DNA of 64,000 nucleotides from Trematomus loennbergii (Eukaryota > Chordata > Actinopteri > Perciformes > Nototheniidae), in NCBI GenBank assembly GCA_012861695.1, contig JAAOOA010000006.1, positions 11,760,379 to 11,824,378 on the forward strand. The letters run 5' to 3'. Made by a program: the position numbers and the translations under genes. The first letter of the stretch is position 1. Every line of letters begins with the position of its first letter. Positions 28,601-43,300 of the stretch are shown here, one piece after another. A model generated the notes under the pieces. It searched no databases and was not told where the DNA came from. It saw only the letters and a program-made list of their open reading frames with translations.

Positions 28601-29439
28601 CTGCTAACAGGGTGCTAACATGTCTCCAGCTGCGACAAGTCCTTCAACTCTACCTCTACATTCCTTCCAGTGCAAAAGGCTGCTGTTCTCTGCCTGTGGA
28701 AAGGAAACAGAGCTGGTAGCTGGATTCCTCTGTAGTGTGTTGGCAAAAGCTGTGGAAGAGGCCTTATGATCATTAGTGAGGCTGGCATGAGAGGTTGAAG
28801 GAGATCTGCTAACACTCTGCCATTATTCAACAAGAATGAAGACAGCTTTTGCCTGACTCTAATCACAGCGGTTTTTAAATTCTCTTTTAAATGGCAGCTG
28901 TCAAAATAGGTCTTTTAACACAAAATAGACAGGCATGTTCCAAAACTCTGCCAATAAATGAACTGCTGACCGTGGCATGCTGTGGACTTCACTGCCCTCC
29001 CTCACACCCTGTGCTCGACCTTGCAACAAATCTACCAGGCCTTCTGAACACCTGATTTAAGAATAAAAGAGTTCAAGACTAACAGGAAAGATAACATGAC
29101 GGAGAAGGATGCTGCAGGCAGGCAAAATGGAAAATTGTTGGATTAAAAATAACGAATCAGAGGCACAGCTAAAGGATGAGAGAAGGAAAAAGAAACAGAG
29201 AAAATCTGTCCTCTCCATGCACCACTGCATGACATCACAGCACTCCCAGCTTCCATTAAGGCCTAATAAATGAAAGGCTAACGAGGCAGAGTGGGTGGGA
29301 AAAATGGAAGGAGGGGATAGAGGGGGGTGTCCTGCCACTCCAAGCCTCTGTCAACCCCATCAGGAACACTTGAAGGAGGGGTGGGAGTGGAGACAAGTTT
29401 GTTGCAAAGCAAGGGTGGATGGAGGCTAAAAAAACCTTT

Positions 29440-29660
29440 CGGCCCATTAGAGAAATCAGGCCGGGACTCTAAAAACACCCTGAGAGCAGAGAGGCCGAGT
29501 GGCCCTGGTGTAAACATACGGTGGGTGGCAGCCCCCAAGCTCTCTGACAGCCAACGGCGGCCATGATGGATCTGTGGAGTTATCTCATTTTCCACTGTTT
29601 TAATTAGAGGCCAGGCTGTGAGCCTCGGCAGCTGGCTCTGCTGTACTGACTCCTGCGGCC
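29440..29660. promoter_or_regulatory. candidate enhancer with adjacent forkhead and GLI-like motifs
   Basis: TGTAAACA (29509-29516), a perfect forkhead core, is followed five bases later by TGGGTGGCA (29522-29530), which matches GLI at 7 of 9 positions. The block also has TTAATTAG and TTATCT. It lies about 24 kb upstream of foxf1. Confidence 0.3.
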
Positions 29661-31875
29661 TGACAGAGAAAAATGTCCACTGATACGGCTGCCAAGTTCA
29701 GCCTGACCAGTGAAAGAGAAAAAAAATCGAACTTATGGTTTCTTTAATCCTATTAATTGGGCAGGTTGCACTTTAATCAACATTATTCTCTTATCGTTGG
29801 AGGTTGTTTCTCTTTATGGACCTTTCACAATGTGTTTTGGTCCTCTAACTTGAATGAAATGAGAGAGCGCCATGTGCATAATTTGGAGGAGAGTAGAAAT
29901 CACCTATATTTACAGTTAATTAGAGCCATGAATTTTAGATGACAATGATAAGTTGAGTTAAGGTATCAGGTACCGTCCACAAAATGGGTTTGGAGTAAAA
30001 GTCCTGGTGCACCCTGTTATTAGGTGGCACTCTCAACCCTGTAATCCAGCAAAGCGCCACAGTGATGGGGTAAGAGAGGGTGAGCTGCGATAGACTCAAA
30101 CTACCTCACACAGTATATGAAGGGCGCATATGAAGTTTATATGTGTGGAAATAGAAGTTGTCGGCTGATTTTTTAAATATAAAAAACATTTAAGAAGAAA
30201 TGGCCTTAAACATTTTGAAATATCAATAGTAAGTCATTGAAGTTTCAAAATTAATGTACTTGCTGTTTCAATCGTTGTTCTTTAATTTTGTGGTTTTAGT
30301 TGGTGTAGTAATCTAGTAAAAATCACCCATCTTTACAGTTGTTCTGTAATTTCGCCATATTTAATTCAAGGTTTTTTGGATTACAGTGAATTATAGGCTG
30401 TGTGGGGAGAAATTGTAGCAGTGGTCATTTTGGGGAATACCCATTTCTCTAATCTATAATCAATTAAACATTTTAAAATGAACCAAGGATGAACATTTTA
30501 TAACCTTTTTCTAGATTAATGCATATTCTCTGTTCTTTTGATGCAGCTGTTTATGTGAGATAAATCATTCCGTGTAAAAAAAAAGTAAACTATTTTATTC
30601 CGGGCTCAGAAAGAAAATATCAGATAGATTATTAGAAGAATATTAGATTAGTTATCAAGCTTTGTATTGCATCTGTTGACATTAGTTCAGATTGTGCGTA
30701 TACATTTGGTAAATTAAGGGATTAGAGTAAATGTTATAAAACAGTGAGTTTAAAGAAAAACTGTTATATATATTCCACTTAAAAAGGTGTCAATATCTAA
30801 ATGTATCTCTGTTATCTCTTGGTTTAAGCACAAGCCATGGGTTTATACAAACATATTTCACAGTGAAATCTGAATAACAAGCCTTGTATATATCCTCCTC
30901 CACAAACTTGTTGAAAGATGAGAAATGGAAAGAAAGTGCAAGCGGACAAAGCTTTACTCAGCAGCACTGAAAGAGAGGAAAATAAAATCATGTCATTGTT
31001 GTTTACACTGGACCCCCCAACTGCAGGCGTGTGTGTGCGAGTCTGTGTGTGTTCCCACGTTTTCACTGCATGTTATTGTGAGTTGGCCTCAAATAACATT
31101 TTAAAATTCTCCACCATCAGAGAACCATTTAAAGTTACACTGTCCTGCGTTCACACATAAAACTGTTTTTTTGTATTATCCCTTTTAAGAAGATATAAAC
31201 ATTTATTCAGTGTTAGTGCTGTAATAAAAAAAGTTCATGAATATTCAACACTTTTTAAATTGTAACTATAGTCTAGCCTGGTTCAAATTTGTATTTCAAT
31301 ATAATTTGTGAGTATACTTGATATTGAAAATAATGTTAAATGTAAACACTTGAAAACACAGACAGGTTGTAAACACTGACAGAGAAGCATTGACATTTGT
31401 GTGAATCAAACACTCACACCCAGATGCTCAATGACCTTAGCGAGTGTATTAGTATATTTGTCAGCTTGACCATGTATTGAACTTCCTGTTGGCACAGTCC
31501 AGTAACCTGCCTCCTGCTCACAATAGATAATCAGCGTGGTTTTTACACACGGTCAGTTTCACAGTCCTACCTTATCTCTACCTTTTTCCGTTCACCCTTT
31601 TATTGCGTCTCAACACGCAGCAGCTTTGTCCCTTAGCTTCCTCGTCTGTCCTTGTTTCTCCAGCGTTTCTCTCGCTCTCTCCCTCTCTCTGCCTGTTTAG
31701 AATGAACAGCGGCCTCCATTGTAGAATGGCAGGGTGTTATGACAGCAGGCTACTGTTAACTGTGTTTGGTTTGGGAGGACAGGGGAACACACACATGCAG
31801 ACGCCCTGCAATGCACACGCATACACAACGACATTGACATCTTCATCTTCAAATATGCCATTGCTCACAAGCATG

Positions 31876-31876
<1 letters not shown>

Positions 31877-31932
<56 letters not shown>

Positions 31933-31950
31933 CACCACACACACACACAA

Positions 31951-32007
<57 letters not shown>
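31877..32007. repeat. (AC)n microsatellite with phase-shift interruptions
   Basis: About 130 bp of AC broken by CACCAC near 31909 and 31935 and by AACCAC near 31950. Confidence 0.98.
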
Positions 32008-32009
<2 letters not shown>

Positions 32010-33283
32010 CATATCTGGCATCAGCTTCGCCAGATGGAGCTCATCCCCTGCCTGCCTGAAGCCATATTTTGACTGTTTACTCAGAATTTCTCTATATCTG
32101 GCCATTGTTAAGCCTTTTTGGCTCTGTGAATACATTCAGAAACATGTTTGAAGTGGGTGTGTATTTCATGTGCCAGTGGAGAAGCACTGCAATGTGTGTA
32201 CTGTATGTGTGTGTGTGTGTGTGATTGTGCACATGCTTCGGATGAAAGCGAAAGGGTTTTAAATAAGCGTTTGGTCATGAATGTGCAAGTGTTTGCTGTA
32301 CAAACATATCTGTGAGGCCACCAACTTGTGAACTGTCTGACCTGCGCAGGTGGGTGTTATTCTCCAAAAACGCGTCCTGCCTCCTCAAGACATTTGTTTG
32401 TACACATGATGAGTAAGTGTAAGCTGCAGCAGGATGTTTGGGACCTGAACACGTGTGAAACTGAACATCCGTGTGTATGTGGGGTGGGTGTAGGGTCACT
32501 GTGCGTACGTATGCTTTTGCACCCAGACGATTCCATGAGGGTTTGCTATGCCCTTAAAAGTCGTGTTGTCCCTCTGAATTGAAAGGTTTCACCGAGTAGC
32601 TTTAAATCTGTTTTTGTGTTAAACTACATGCCCTACTGTATTCGTGTAATATGCTATATATACCCAAGCTGTTTCAGATAAAGGAAAATAAACACAATAG
32701 AATCTTTAAAACTGCGAAAAAATGAAATGGTCAACAAAGCTGAGCTTCATTGCGCTATTGTCTTCCTATTCTCTACATTCACTTTTTCCACATTTAGCAT
32801 TGGCTGCTTTGATGCATGCTTAAGGAATGCAGGGTGAGTAATCACAGGGGGGGAAGAGGGGAGGGAGGAGAGAGGTGGATTACACTGATGAACTGAAGAG
32901 GTGATGGAGACAATTAAAGAGGCCACAGGGTGAGAAAAGATGGACATATAAGAAGAGAGAAAAAGAGTGAGAACAGGAGAGAAAAGTATAAAGAGAGAAA
33001 AGAGAGGCCTCCCTGGTCGTTGTTAGGCTGTGTGCGATCATTTGGGTTGATTTGGATTAATGCTCTAATTGGGAAACACACACAGACCGTTAACATCTGT
33101 ATCCCATAGCAGTGGAGTGGCCGCCAAAACAAACCAGTGCTGCGTCACATTGACATATTCCCCCAGTAACAAGAGCGCTGGAGCAAAGGCCCTGTGTGAG
33201 AGTTTAATGGCAAAATAGTTCAGGCTTAAAGCTGGGAATCTCTAGGTCATTCAACTGGCACTGCCAACCCAGAGCTAACATTA

Positions 33284-33467
<184 letters not shown>

Positions 33468-34504
33468 ATAAGAGTATGACAGCATTAGATCTGGTTTCAC
33501 AGGATTTCTTATCTCCCCATATTGCCAAACAAAAGAAATCAACTTTCAACAATTCCCATATTGATAGCTATTTGAACTTATTACACTTCATTGTTTTTAG
33601 GAAAAAGGATTGACAAATTAAAAGGTCAAACTAACAAAGGCAGGGCTCAAATAAATTGTGAAAAACAAGCTGCCATTCTTAATGATAGCGTTATAGGTTT
33701 TTTTTTTACTGCAAAATGAGTCCAATATCCCACCGAGATAGTGGCTAAATGTTTTGTATGTACAATATTTGAATTTAGGTACTGTCAGAGTGTAAAAAAG
33801 GAATTAGCCAAAACTGAGATTATGCACATGGTTTGTTTTGAAATTCAGTCTAAATGACATTTCATGACATTTATGTCTTTCTTTATAAAATAAACAAATA
33901 AACAGTTCCTTTCTTTGGTCTATGAGGGTTAACAGTGTAACATACATGAGCATAAAATTCATGACCACACACATTCTTACAGACAATTGTGAGAAAGTAC
34001 TTTCATCGTGACATGTCGTCATTCATATGGCCAGACTACTCAGAACAATGTAAGGCTACACACCCTGTCTTTGTGACTGTGTGACCTATGGGACCCCCGT
34101 GCCTCTTACTGCCTCTCCTACCCAAACTGGATCCCTACTATACCACTCCAGCGCTGACCCCCATTCATTTGGACCGACCCTTCTTATCAGGTCTGCCAGT
34201 TTTGGCACAACGATGCATGTAACCAGCCCTTCCCCTTGCTCTCCTCCCCACCTTCTCCCTCTACCATACAAATCTCTCTAGTTTCCTTCTCGTGCATTCA
34301 CACACATCTAAAACCGCATGCTGTGGGAAGCCTTGCTGACTCAATGTTCATGGGCAGCGCAAGGAGCAGAGTCGAGTGTCGAGGCCTCAGATTCAGAGCA
34401 AGAGGCCAAGAAATCAGACCTTTTGGAGGGTGATTAATACAACAGAAAGCCCAGGCTTAGGGAAAGGCCACAGCATCCAGAAAGCTTTCCAGCCAGGCAA
34501 CGGT

Positions 34505-34506
<2 letters not shown>

Positions 34507-34599
<93 letters not shown>

Positions 34600-34627
34600 C
34601 ACACGCACACACACACACACACACACA
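34507..34627. repeat. (AC)n microsatellite
   Basis: About 120 bp with two ACGC variants near its right end. Confidence 0.98.
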
Positions 34628-35499
34628 GACTGCCAAGACAGCTTTCGTGACTGCTTCTTCTGGTTCCTGTACGGTTTCACATTCACTGCGTTTGATCATA
34701 CAAGCGTGCAACTCACATCACCCATACCTAATTAACAACGAATGGTGAGTGAAGACACTTACACGCATGCAAACACACAATGGCAAGTAGAGTACATACC
34801 CCTGGCACAAAACACACACTCCTGAGCCATATGACCCCTTACACATGTATGGATTAACGGTGCTGCCTGTCAAATACACACAGTTGCTCTTTAGCGGGGA
34901 ACCACACACAGTGAGTACTGGGTCAGTAGAAACTTGCACACACACTCTCTGCAAGAGAGCACAGTGCACATTAATAACAGAAGGGAACGTATGAGTGATA
35001 TGAAAAGGAAAACAGACTGATCTCCTCCTCCTTTATTCACCATATGGGAGTACTGACAGAGCAGTGGACGAAGATGTTTACAACATCCAAGTTTGGGTTT
35101 CATCTCAGGAAACTAGTTGCACCTAATGATCGGTTTCTATCAAAACAGCAATCTGACTTGGAGAAGAGGAAAATCCATGGAGTGAGAAGGAGTGAGCCAG
35201 AGTTCTGACATCTTCCTGACACTTTAATGACTGCCTGTCTTCACTGCCGCATGTCAACAACTTTCACCTCAGCAGACTGTACCTCACTGTCTCTGGGCTT
35301 TGGGGCTTTGTGGTTTTGGCCGACCTCACCTCATAAGTGTGAAAATAAAACTTGCCAACCCAAGCCAATTCTGGCCTAATGAGATGTCAGATCACCCCAG
35401 AAAATAGACATACTTGGCATCATTAGATCCAGTACGGCACTTTTTTTGAAAAACCTGACAGAAACTGAAATCATTCTCACAATTATACAGCTGTATTGC

Positions 35500-35620
35500 T
35501 CAGAGGCAGTGGCATGCCTACTGTTCCACATGCAGCAGCTGGTACCGTCTGTTTGTCTCCATCATTAGTTAATGAAGCTTATTCTGCCTTGTTTTGATGA
35601 ATTAACATGGTGGAATGGAG
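35500..35620. promoter_or_regulatory. candidate conserved non-coding element
   Basis: Complex sequence with a CAGCAGCTG E-box and paired ATTAGTTAATGAAG and GAATTAAC homeodomain-type cores. Based only on composition and motifs. Confidence 0.2.
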
Positions 35621-38600
35621 CAAATATACTGTTGATGTAGGAGGATATATCTGTATTTAAGCTTCTGTATCTGTGTCCAGTTAAGAATGACCCCCTCATC
35701 ATTCACCAGTAGGAAAACAAAAAGATCATGCAGGCTCAAGAGAGTATAAACAAGGGGTGTGCCAAATTATGGGTGCTAAAGTGTGGCAGAGAAAGGTGGT
35801 TTCTTTGTGCCAATGTGATGTCTAAAAATATGGGCAACCTTAAAGGATTGGATGCCCACAGAGGTATCCGTGCCAGCACCTTTTATATAAAGCGTCTTCT
35901 CCTGACTTGTGAAGTGTAATGAGCATCCTGAAACGTTCAATTACAGATTTTCTGCTAACGAGGTAAACAAAGCATCAAACGCAGCTCAAAACAAAGGTCT
36001 TGATGAGGAGTTTGTATTCAGGTAATACTGGATGTGAATGTCTCTGAATTTGCGGGGGTGGAAGGTGTTGACAGTGTTTTCCCTAAGAGAGCAGCGCTTG
36101 AGTTTACCCATATTTACGTCAGTATTTACGCATGTGTGTACAGGTCCTTTGAGAGGTTTACATATTGAGGGTAATAGGATAACTCTAGCCGCTAACAGCA
36201 GAGAAACAGGTGCTTATCTTGTCAAAGCTGTTGTGCTAAGCCAACCTTTGACCCCTGGTTAAGAGCCAATTGAGAAATTAAAACAAGAAATGTGCACGCC
36301 TTTGCCCCCTCCCCGCTCTTGGCTCTTCTCTCTTATGCGCTCGCAAGCACAAAAACGAATGCATGTGGTAAAGGTCAGCCAGATGATGAATCATTTTACA
36401 GCTATTTCCCAATATCCTTCACTGGTGTTCTGCAAACCAGCTTACTTATGAGAGCGGTAAATGAGAAGCGAAAGACATAAGTGGGGAAAAGGAAAAAAAC
36501 ATGGAATGAAGAGAGGGGTGTGGAGGGTGTTTTAAGGAACGCAGGACACACAGGGCTGAGTCTGGGGGGTTTTAGCGTAATGTAGAGGAAGGGAATATCG
36601 AGGGGTGTGAGGGGAATATACGGGGAAAGGCTTACCGCTGTGTGGGGTCTGTCTCGCGTGCATCCACCACCGGGGCCTGGGTTATTGATTTCAGGCATAA
36701 AGTGGGAATATTGTCCAGGGTTTTACTTTGCTATGCAGAGCCTGCCAAGCTCTTTCGAGAAAGCCTCCTCCAGTTACACAGGTCTTTCTCTGACAGATAG
36801 ACTGACACTGTCTCTTCATATCAAAACAACTGCAAACTGTAAGACAACTAAATGTTTTTATAAACCCTTTGCAATACATATATACATATATGTATAATGT
36901 ATAACAGCTTGCAACAACTTTGGCAAGACAACCTTATCACTTTGACTTGTTATTCCATGATTAACACCAAACAACAATATGTGCAATTACACATGATAGA
37001 AATACCTTTTGCAGTACTCTCTCTATCACATAAATGTATATTATCTGTCCAGACATTTGCTGTTGTATGCATTACTAATGCAATGCAGGATAACAAGAAT
37101 CATTCATCTTTGGAATACTTTCATAATAAATAAATATCATAACACAACATCTTTCATATTGAGTAAAAATACAGTTTCCATAATATGTGATGATTATTCC
37201 TTACACTTTTGGTGAGACCTGCTATAATCAGATATAGTCTCTTTATCAGATTCCTAGGTTGAAATGTGTGTCTGGTTATCATGTCCTTCATACTTCTCAT
37301 ATAAAGCACAGACACAAGCAAACACACAATGCATGCCGACATGAACGATCCTTCACGTGCAGTCTGCATGCACACGGATGCATAAACAACAAGTTGAATA
37401 GCCGAGAGAAGTGCTCAGGCAGAACCAAGAAGAAATGCAGTAGTAGGAGAAAACTAAATTATATGAGCTTTGGTTATCGGCTACTTTGAAACCCATGTGT
37501 AACTCGAGCAAAAATCACAATTTCATTTTGAGAATCTTGCAATTTAAAGAGACCATTTTTTTCATGTCTCAATTTTATAAAAGTAATATACAACAATGAA
37601 TTATAATTTAAGAGGCATCAATCATGTGCCACTGATGGTTCACTTCATACAAAAAAAACCCTCTTAAAGTTACATCAAAGTTAAACAAATTAAAACAGGC
37701 TAGTGTTTTGCCACTCAAAATATTTGATGAAAACTACGTGGCTGTGCGGCCAGCAATAACAGCCTGAGGTTAAAAGAAAACCCTCTCATATTAAAACATA
37801 TCCTATGCCTCATCTACTAACTGCTATAACTTTCCCACAAAAAAGACAAATTTGGTGAGGGCAACAGCCTGGACAGCAGACCTGTGACTCTGGTAATGAT
37901 TCAAACTGAATTGATTTGAGGATTTGTTCACGTCTCTGAGTGTAATATATAATGAATGACATCATGCTGAGAATATGTGCAGTGTTTACTACATCAGTAC
38001 AACAAACAGATTTTCAGAACTAAGGTGTAAAACCCTCAAACAATATACTTACTAAATGTTACATGCATTTTAAGGTTAACCATACTCAAGTATTATTATT
38101 TCAAAGTCAATCAAAGTCATATGTTTGAGAAGAACTTTGTTAACATTTATCTCATTCTTATAGTTTATTCTTGGGGTCACTTTTATACGTTGGAAGAATA
38201 AGGGTTAAGCTAAACTTTGGGTAAAATACCAATCAGATTATGCTAAATCTTTAAAATAAACCCTTTGCTAATTACTCCATAATAACTATTCTGCTTTTGC
38301 GGTTGAGTACTACAAAATGTTTAACCCTGCCTCCCACAGAAAGAAGCTGTCAAGTGTTTGGGGTTAGACAAACTGAGCCTGTGTGTCTCCCCAGTAATCT
38401 CCAGGCTGCGGAGGGCTGAGGAAGGTGGAGAGGAGCTGCCCTGCTGCAGCCTGAGGGCGCAGGGCAGATCGGGGATAGAGGTTGATAATGAGCAGAGGGA
38501 TAAAGTAGAGTTATGGAGGTCTTATCACCCTGGGCCCCCGGGTCACACGGCACTGCTGGTGGTCAAAAACCCCTTAATCATTACAAAAACTCACAGCTCT

Positions 38601-40199
38601 TCTCAACAAACAGGTATTAGTTGTACATGGAGAGGTGAGTCCTTAAAAGGTAATGAGCAACCATAAATGCTCTTTACGTGCATTAAACATATGAGCAGAT
38701 TTATTTAACTTGTTTTTTTGTTGTTGTATCATTTGTATTAAATATGGGATGCCAATTGGACCGTATGTTTCCTGGTGAAGCTGCAGGGAGGTTTGAGCAC
38801 AGGATGGCTCAACTCCCTGTCAGCTGAGCTTTGAAAAACGGCCCCTGGGTGATATCTGTGTTGTCCAGTCAGAGTGAGCTGTGTGGGGGTCAGAGAAGGA
38901 GACAGACATGAGTGTGGCGTGCCGGGTTAAACAGACCTCAGGCTGTGATTTGTTGGAGTGAATCAGACGGGAGTCGACCAGAATATGAATAAATCACCTC
39001 AGTGGCACCGGTGACAAAAACCTCGATAATGCTCCTATTTAAAGTGCATCTGTGTGCCTCTAAACAGGCATGTATTTATGTGAGTTGATTAGTTGCCCTT
39101 GCATTTTTAGTTAGATTTTTATTGTAAAGATCCCCTAAAGAAACATTTGTAAGACACACAGAAACAAAGACATATCCCGTTTGAAATATTAATATTTAGA
39201 AAAATTGCATTTAGTACTCCCACTTTAAATATATGAAGACTTAAATATTGTACTTAACAAAGTTAAACCGCATGAATACAAAAATACTACCTTGCATTGA
39301 TAACCATGACTGGTTTCCAAAGTTGTTGAGAGGTCACCAAACAATGTTCTACATAGCCTACTATTCTGACACTGAAACTGAATTGAGTATTTAAAATAAA
39401 CTACAGAGACACTTTCCCCCTTTGAATGGATTTTAAAATGCACTTTATGTCAAACTCTGCACAAATGCCTTTTTGCACAATAAAGCTCAAACAACCCCGC
39501 AATGTAACAACAATCACAACACATTTAAGTTGAGTTGGACGTTAAGCTAGACTCTTCAACAATAAAATGCAGAGACAATTGGAGGAGCTTAGCAGCAAAC
39601 TCGCATTGTTGCACAATACAGAGTCTAATGTGTGCAGGCACAGCGGGAATAGGAGGTCAGTGTAACCTGTAGTATCATGCAAGTTCTCAGCCAGGATGAG
39701 ACAAGCCAGTATTAGCTTACCATTAATATTCTTACTCAAGGCTGACCGCAGACACAGCAGCTGATGAAAAGATTGATTGGAGGAGGTTAACGAGTAATTT
39801 GATACTACTGAGTTTAATGTAATCATGTGTTTTTGGATTAAAACAGCATCAGCAGCAGAGTGGGTGACAAGGAACAGAACTGCTTTCGGCTAATTACTAT
39901 TACCCCCTTGTTAGGTAACTCTATGTGAAATAAAAGAAAGAAATCTGAATGTTTTTAACAACAAACATGAAAGCAGATTTTCTGGATTTGCAGCAGCAGT
40001 TCATCTGCGTTTCCGTGGCAACCGTGGTGAAAACAGGAGCAGGCCTCCTCTTCTTCCCTCAGTCAGCATGTATCCCATTATGGTTGTACTGTGCGGACAG
40101 AAGAGCTCTGCCTGCTCACCACAACTTTATTTATTTTACTGTCTTTCATCTGCAAACCACCACCAATCTGCATCAGAGGGAAATCCACTCTGTGTATCC

Positions 40200-40380
40200 C
40201 ATAGGTGTCATTTAGGATTGATTCCCTGGAATTAGCAGACGTCAAAGTGGAACCATGTGTCTGTCTGTCTGTCCATCTGTCTGTCCTTACTAACACCTGT
40301 GATAAGGCTTTTTGGACACGGCAAAATGGCATATCACTGCGTTTGATTATCCACACATTAATTAGGTCCTCCGGGGATCA
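40200..40380. promoter_or_regulatory. candidate conserved non-coding element
   Basis: Contains GGAATTAGC, TGATAAGG, TTTGATTATCC and ACATTAATTAGG around a short CTGT tract (40258-40285). Based only on composition and motifs. Confidence 0.2.
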
Positions 40381-43300
40381 CTGACCACTGAAAGTTCACT
40401 GTATCTTTCACGATCTTTTTCATATTAAGGGCAGAAGTGATAATAAGCTAAAAGTAAATTCAACTACCTTCCAAATCTGAGATACATTAAATGCATCAGA
40501 AGCTCATGTGTTAACACCAGATTATCTATTTTCCCCCTAAAGCTGAAACACTCTTAAATGAAGCTTATACATAACATTTAAAAATACTGCTGCACTGCCT
40601 TTACTTTAATGTCCATCTCTGTGGCACATGCCATATAAGACAGAAGTGAAACACACTGGCTCTGCTATTTTCTTTCTTTTTTAAAGCATGCTTGAGCTTT
40701 CTGGTTCAAGATAAACCATAGTGAATCTGCAGAAATCCCAGGTCAAACATCATAAATTAGATAAGGGGTCATTATTGGGTATCAACTTGAGTAGTGGTGG
40801 CTTCTTACTCAGATATGTAGACAGAATGAACAGTGATCCATAACCCTTCGGTTGTTGAAGAAAACGTATGACACTGGAGTAAACTACGAGACCACCAACA
40901 GCTTCAATACTGCCAAACGTATCGTAGCTGTGTTTATCATACGAGTCTCACACCGCCACAGAAATACAGGGCATACATCACAAGGTCTTTAAGTGGTTCT
41001 TGACTTGAATTTGGCAAAGAGCGAAACTTTCAGGGTAAATTGAAGTGGCTTCACACAAATTGACATGCAGATTGGTAAACATATTTGTGATACAGTGATT
41101 CGCCAGTGCCATTTTAGTGCATAGTTTAAAGCTGCTTGTTCAGAATCATCTTCATTTCAACGTACAGACTTTATTCAAAGCAAGACATGTTAACATAATA
41201 CAATTTAAAATCAGTATCCTGTGATTTACAACATTGCGTGTGTGTGGAAAAACATAGCAAGTATACAGTAAAGCAGTTTATCCTGATCAAATGAAAACCA
41301 GATCAAATATTAACAGGCACCCCCGTCAATTTCAACCTGAATTTGTATTACCGTAATGAAAATATAAAACAAATACAGATTCAAGATATTATGTCCAAAA
41401 CACTAAAGCACTGTGTTGACACAAAAATAATGTAACATACATTATAAATAAAAAATGGTAGTATTAATGCACATTTGACAAGTTACAAGGATAATGTGTG
41501 ACAGTATTGGGCAATATGGGTTTCCTTATTGCACAGAAAAAACTTCATAATCACATCATCCTAACTTATTCAATTCAAATGTACATTCTCTCAACATCTT
41601 CAGTTACATATAAATATTTGCATGGGATTTGAAAATCTGTACACTTTGCACAAATGTCTCCCCAGGTGAATTTACGCTTTCATTTGCTACGTGCAGTCAT
41701 TCAAGCAATTCCTCCTTAATTTGTGTGTAAGAGTGAGCGAGACAGAGCTGACTGATCCAACATGAAACATCTGCCACCTGATTGATTGGTGAATCAAACT
41801 GCCCATAGCAGCGGCTCGAGCCCAGGCTTTTAAAAGAGCAATTTCACCCTAATACATGGCCCATTACCAAATGGCCATTCATCACATTAACCCTGCCTCT
41901 AGAGAGCTGCCAGTGTCTCCGTCAGTGCCACAGTGCTCTCTGTCTCCAGTCAGGACACACTCAGCAGCATGTCCACTTTGCCATGACTGTGTTTACCTCA
42001 AGAATACACAAACGCAGCCTGCAGCGGGCTCTATTAACGAAGCGAGAAGAACCTCTGCTGATACACAATACAGACTGATTGACCCCCTTATGGTATACAT
42101 GGACGTACTGTACTGTAGGTACCTTATTTGACATTTTGCAGGTTTCACAGTAATAATAACAGTATATAATGTAAGATTCTCACACTGTACATGCAGTCTA
42201 TGCAGCATTGTCTTCTCTTCACTGACCTTAAATAACCATGTTTCTGGTGCAGATAACAATACTGAAGTCTGGTACAATATTTTCCAGGGAGGAAACAAAT
42301 GCAACAATCAGCACACTTGCATAAAACACGGAAAAACTATATATATATGTTTTTCTTTATTCACAAAAATAAACACTTTTGCCAAACCTTTAATTAGCAT
42401 GAAGCAGTGTGCTTTAGCTGAAATTAAGGAGCTCTGGGCCTAGCTGTGGTGGAGCCTGATTACTTAATAATATGGTGATAAACACAACTATCAATCAAAG
42501 CCTCTGACAGGACTTACAATTCACAAGAGATGAGCCAAAATAAAAGCTGCTGACTCTCTCATTGTGGCGGTGCGTATGGGGGAGTGTAACAGGATACGCG
42601 CTACAGTCTGCAATGAAGTTACTTGCACCAATGTGATGATATAAAGAAATAAAGTGTCACTTTTCAGAGCCCAAATGCAGTAACTCTAGCTGTCTCTTCA
42701 AAACAACAGTTATGCAATCTAAGGTGTAAAGTCGCTCAGTGCGGAAGACAACAATGACAATACGTATAAAATACTGGTGGTAGCCAGAGTAAACACTCCT
42801 TACATTTCAAAGCATACAGCAGTACGTGGCCAGTATGATCACTGATTCATGTATCATAAACACATTTTATAATACCATGCTAACATTCTCATTATAATAT
42901 TCTATTTTTGAGTCCATAAAGTGGACAGTAACCGGAAATGCCCATGTGTTATTGTCAATATAAACTGATGCACAGGCTTTTGGATGATGTGCAAAACAAA
43001 GATACTAAATGTGTGATCTTGTTCTGAAACCTACATTTTCTGTTTTATTATATTTTAAACATTTACAAAGTAATTTTTATTTTAGGATTTCCAAAAAAAG
43101 TAATGCATTTATGCAAGGATATTATTAAGTATATAACATTTGGTGTAACCTTGTATACCTGGGACAAACAAATAGTATTTAAGTATCAATTAAGATAATA
43201 AGTGCTGCATAATAATTTCTTCGAAAGGTAATTAGTAAGGGCCATTAAATCTTTGAACACTTTTTTTAATCAATTGATTTTTTTATTGTTTGCAGGAAAC

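Noticed and set aside
31258..31295. Possible tRNA T-loop-like GGTTCAAAT
   Set aside because: No matching A box, acceptor stem or cloverleaf could be built around it.
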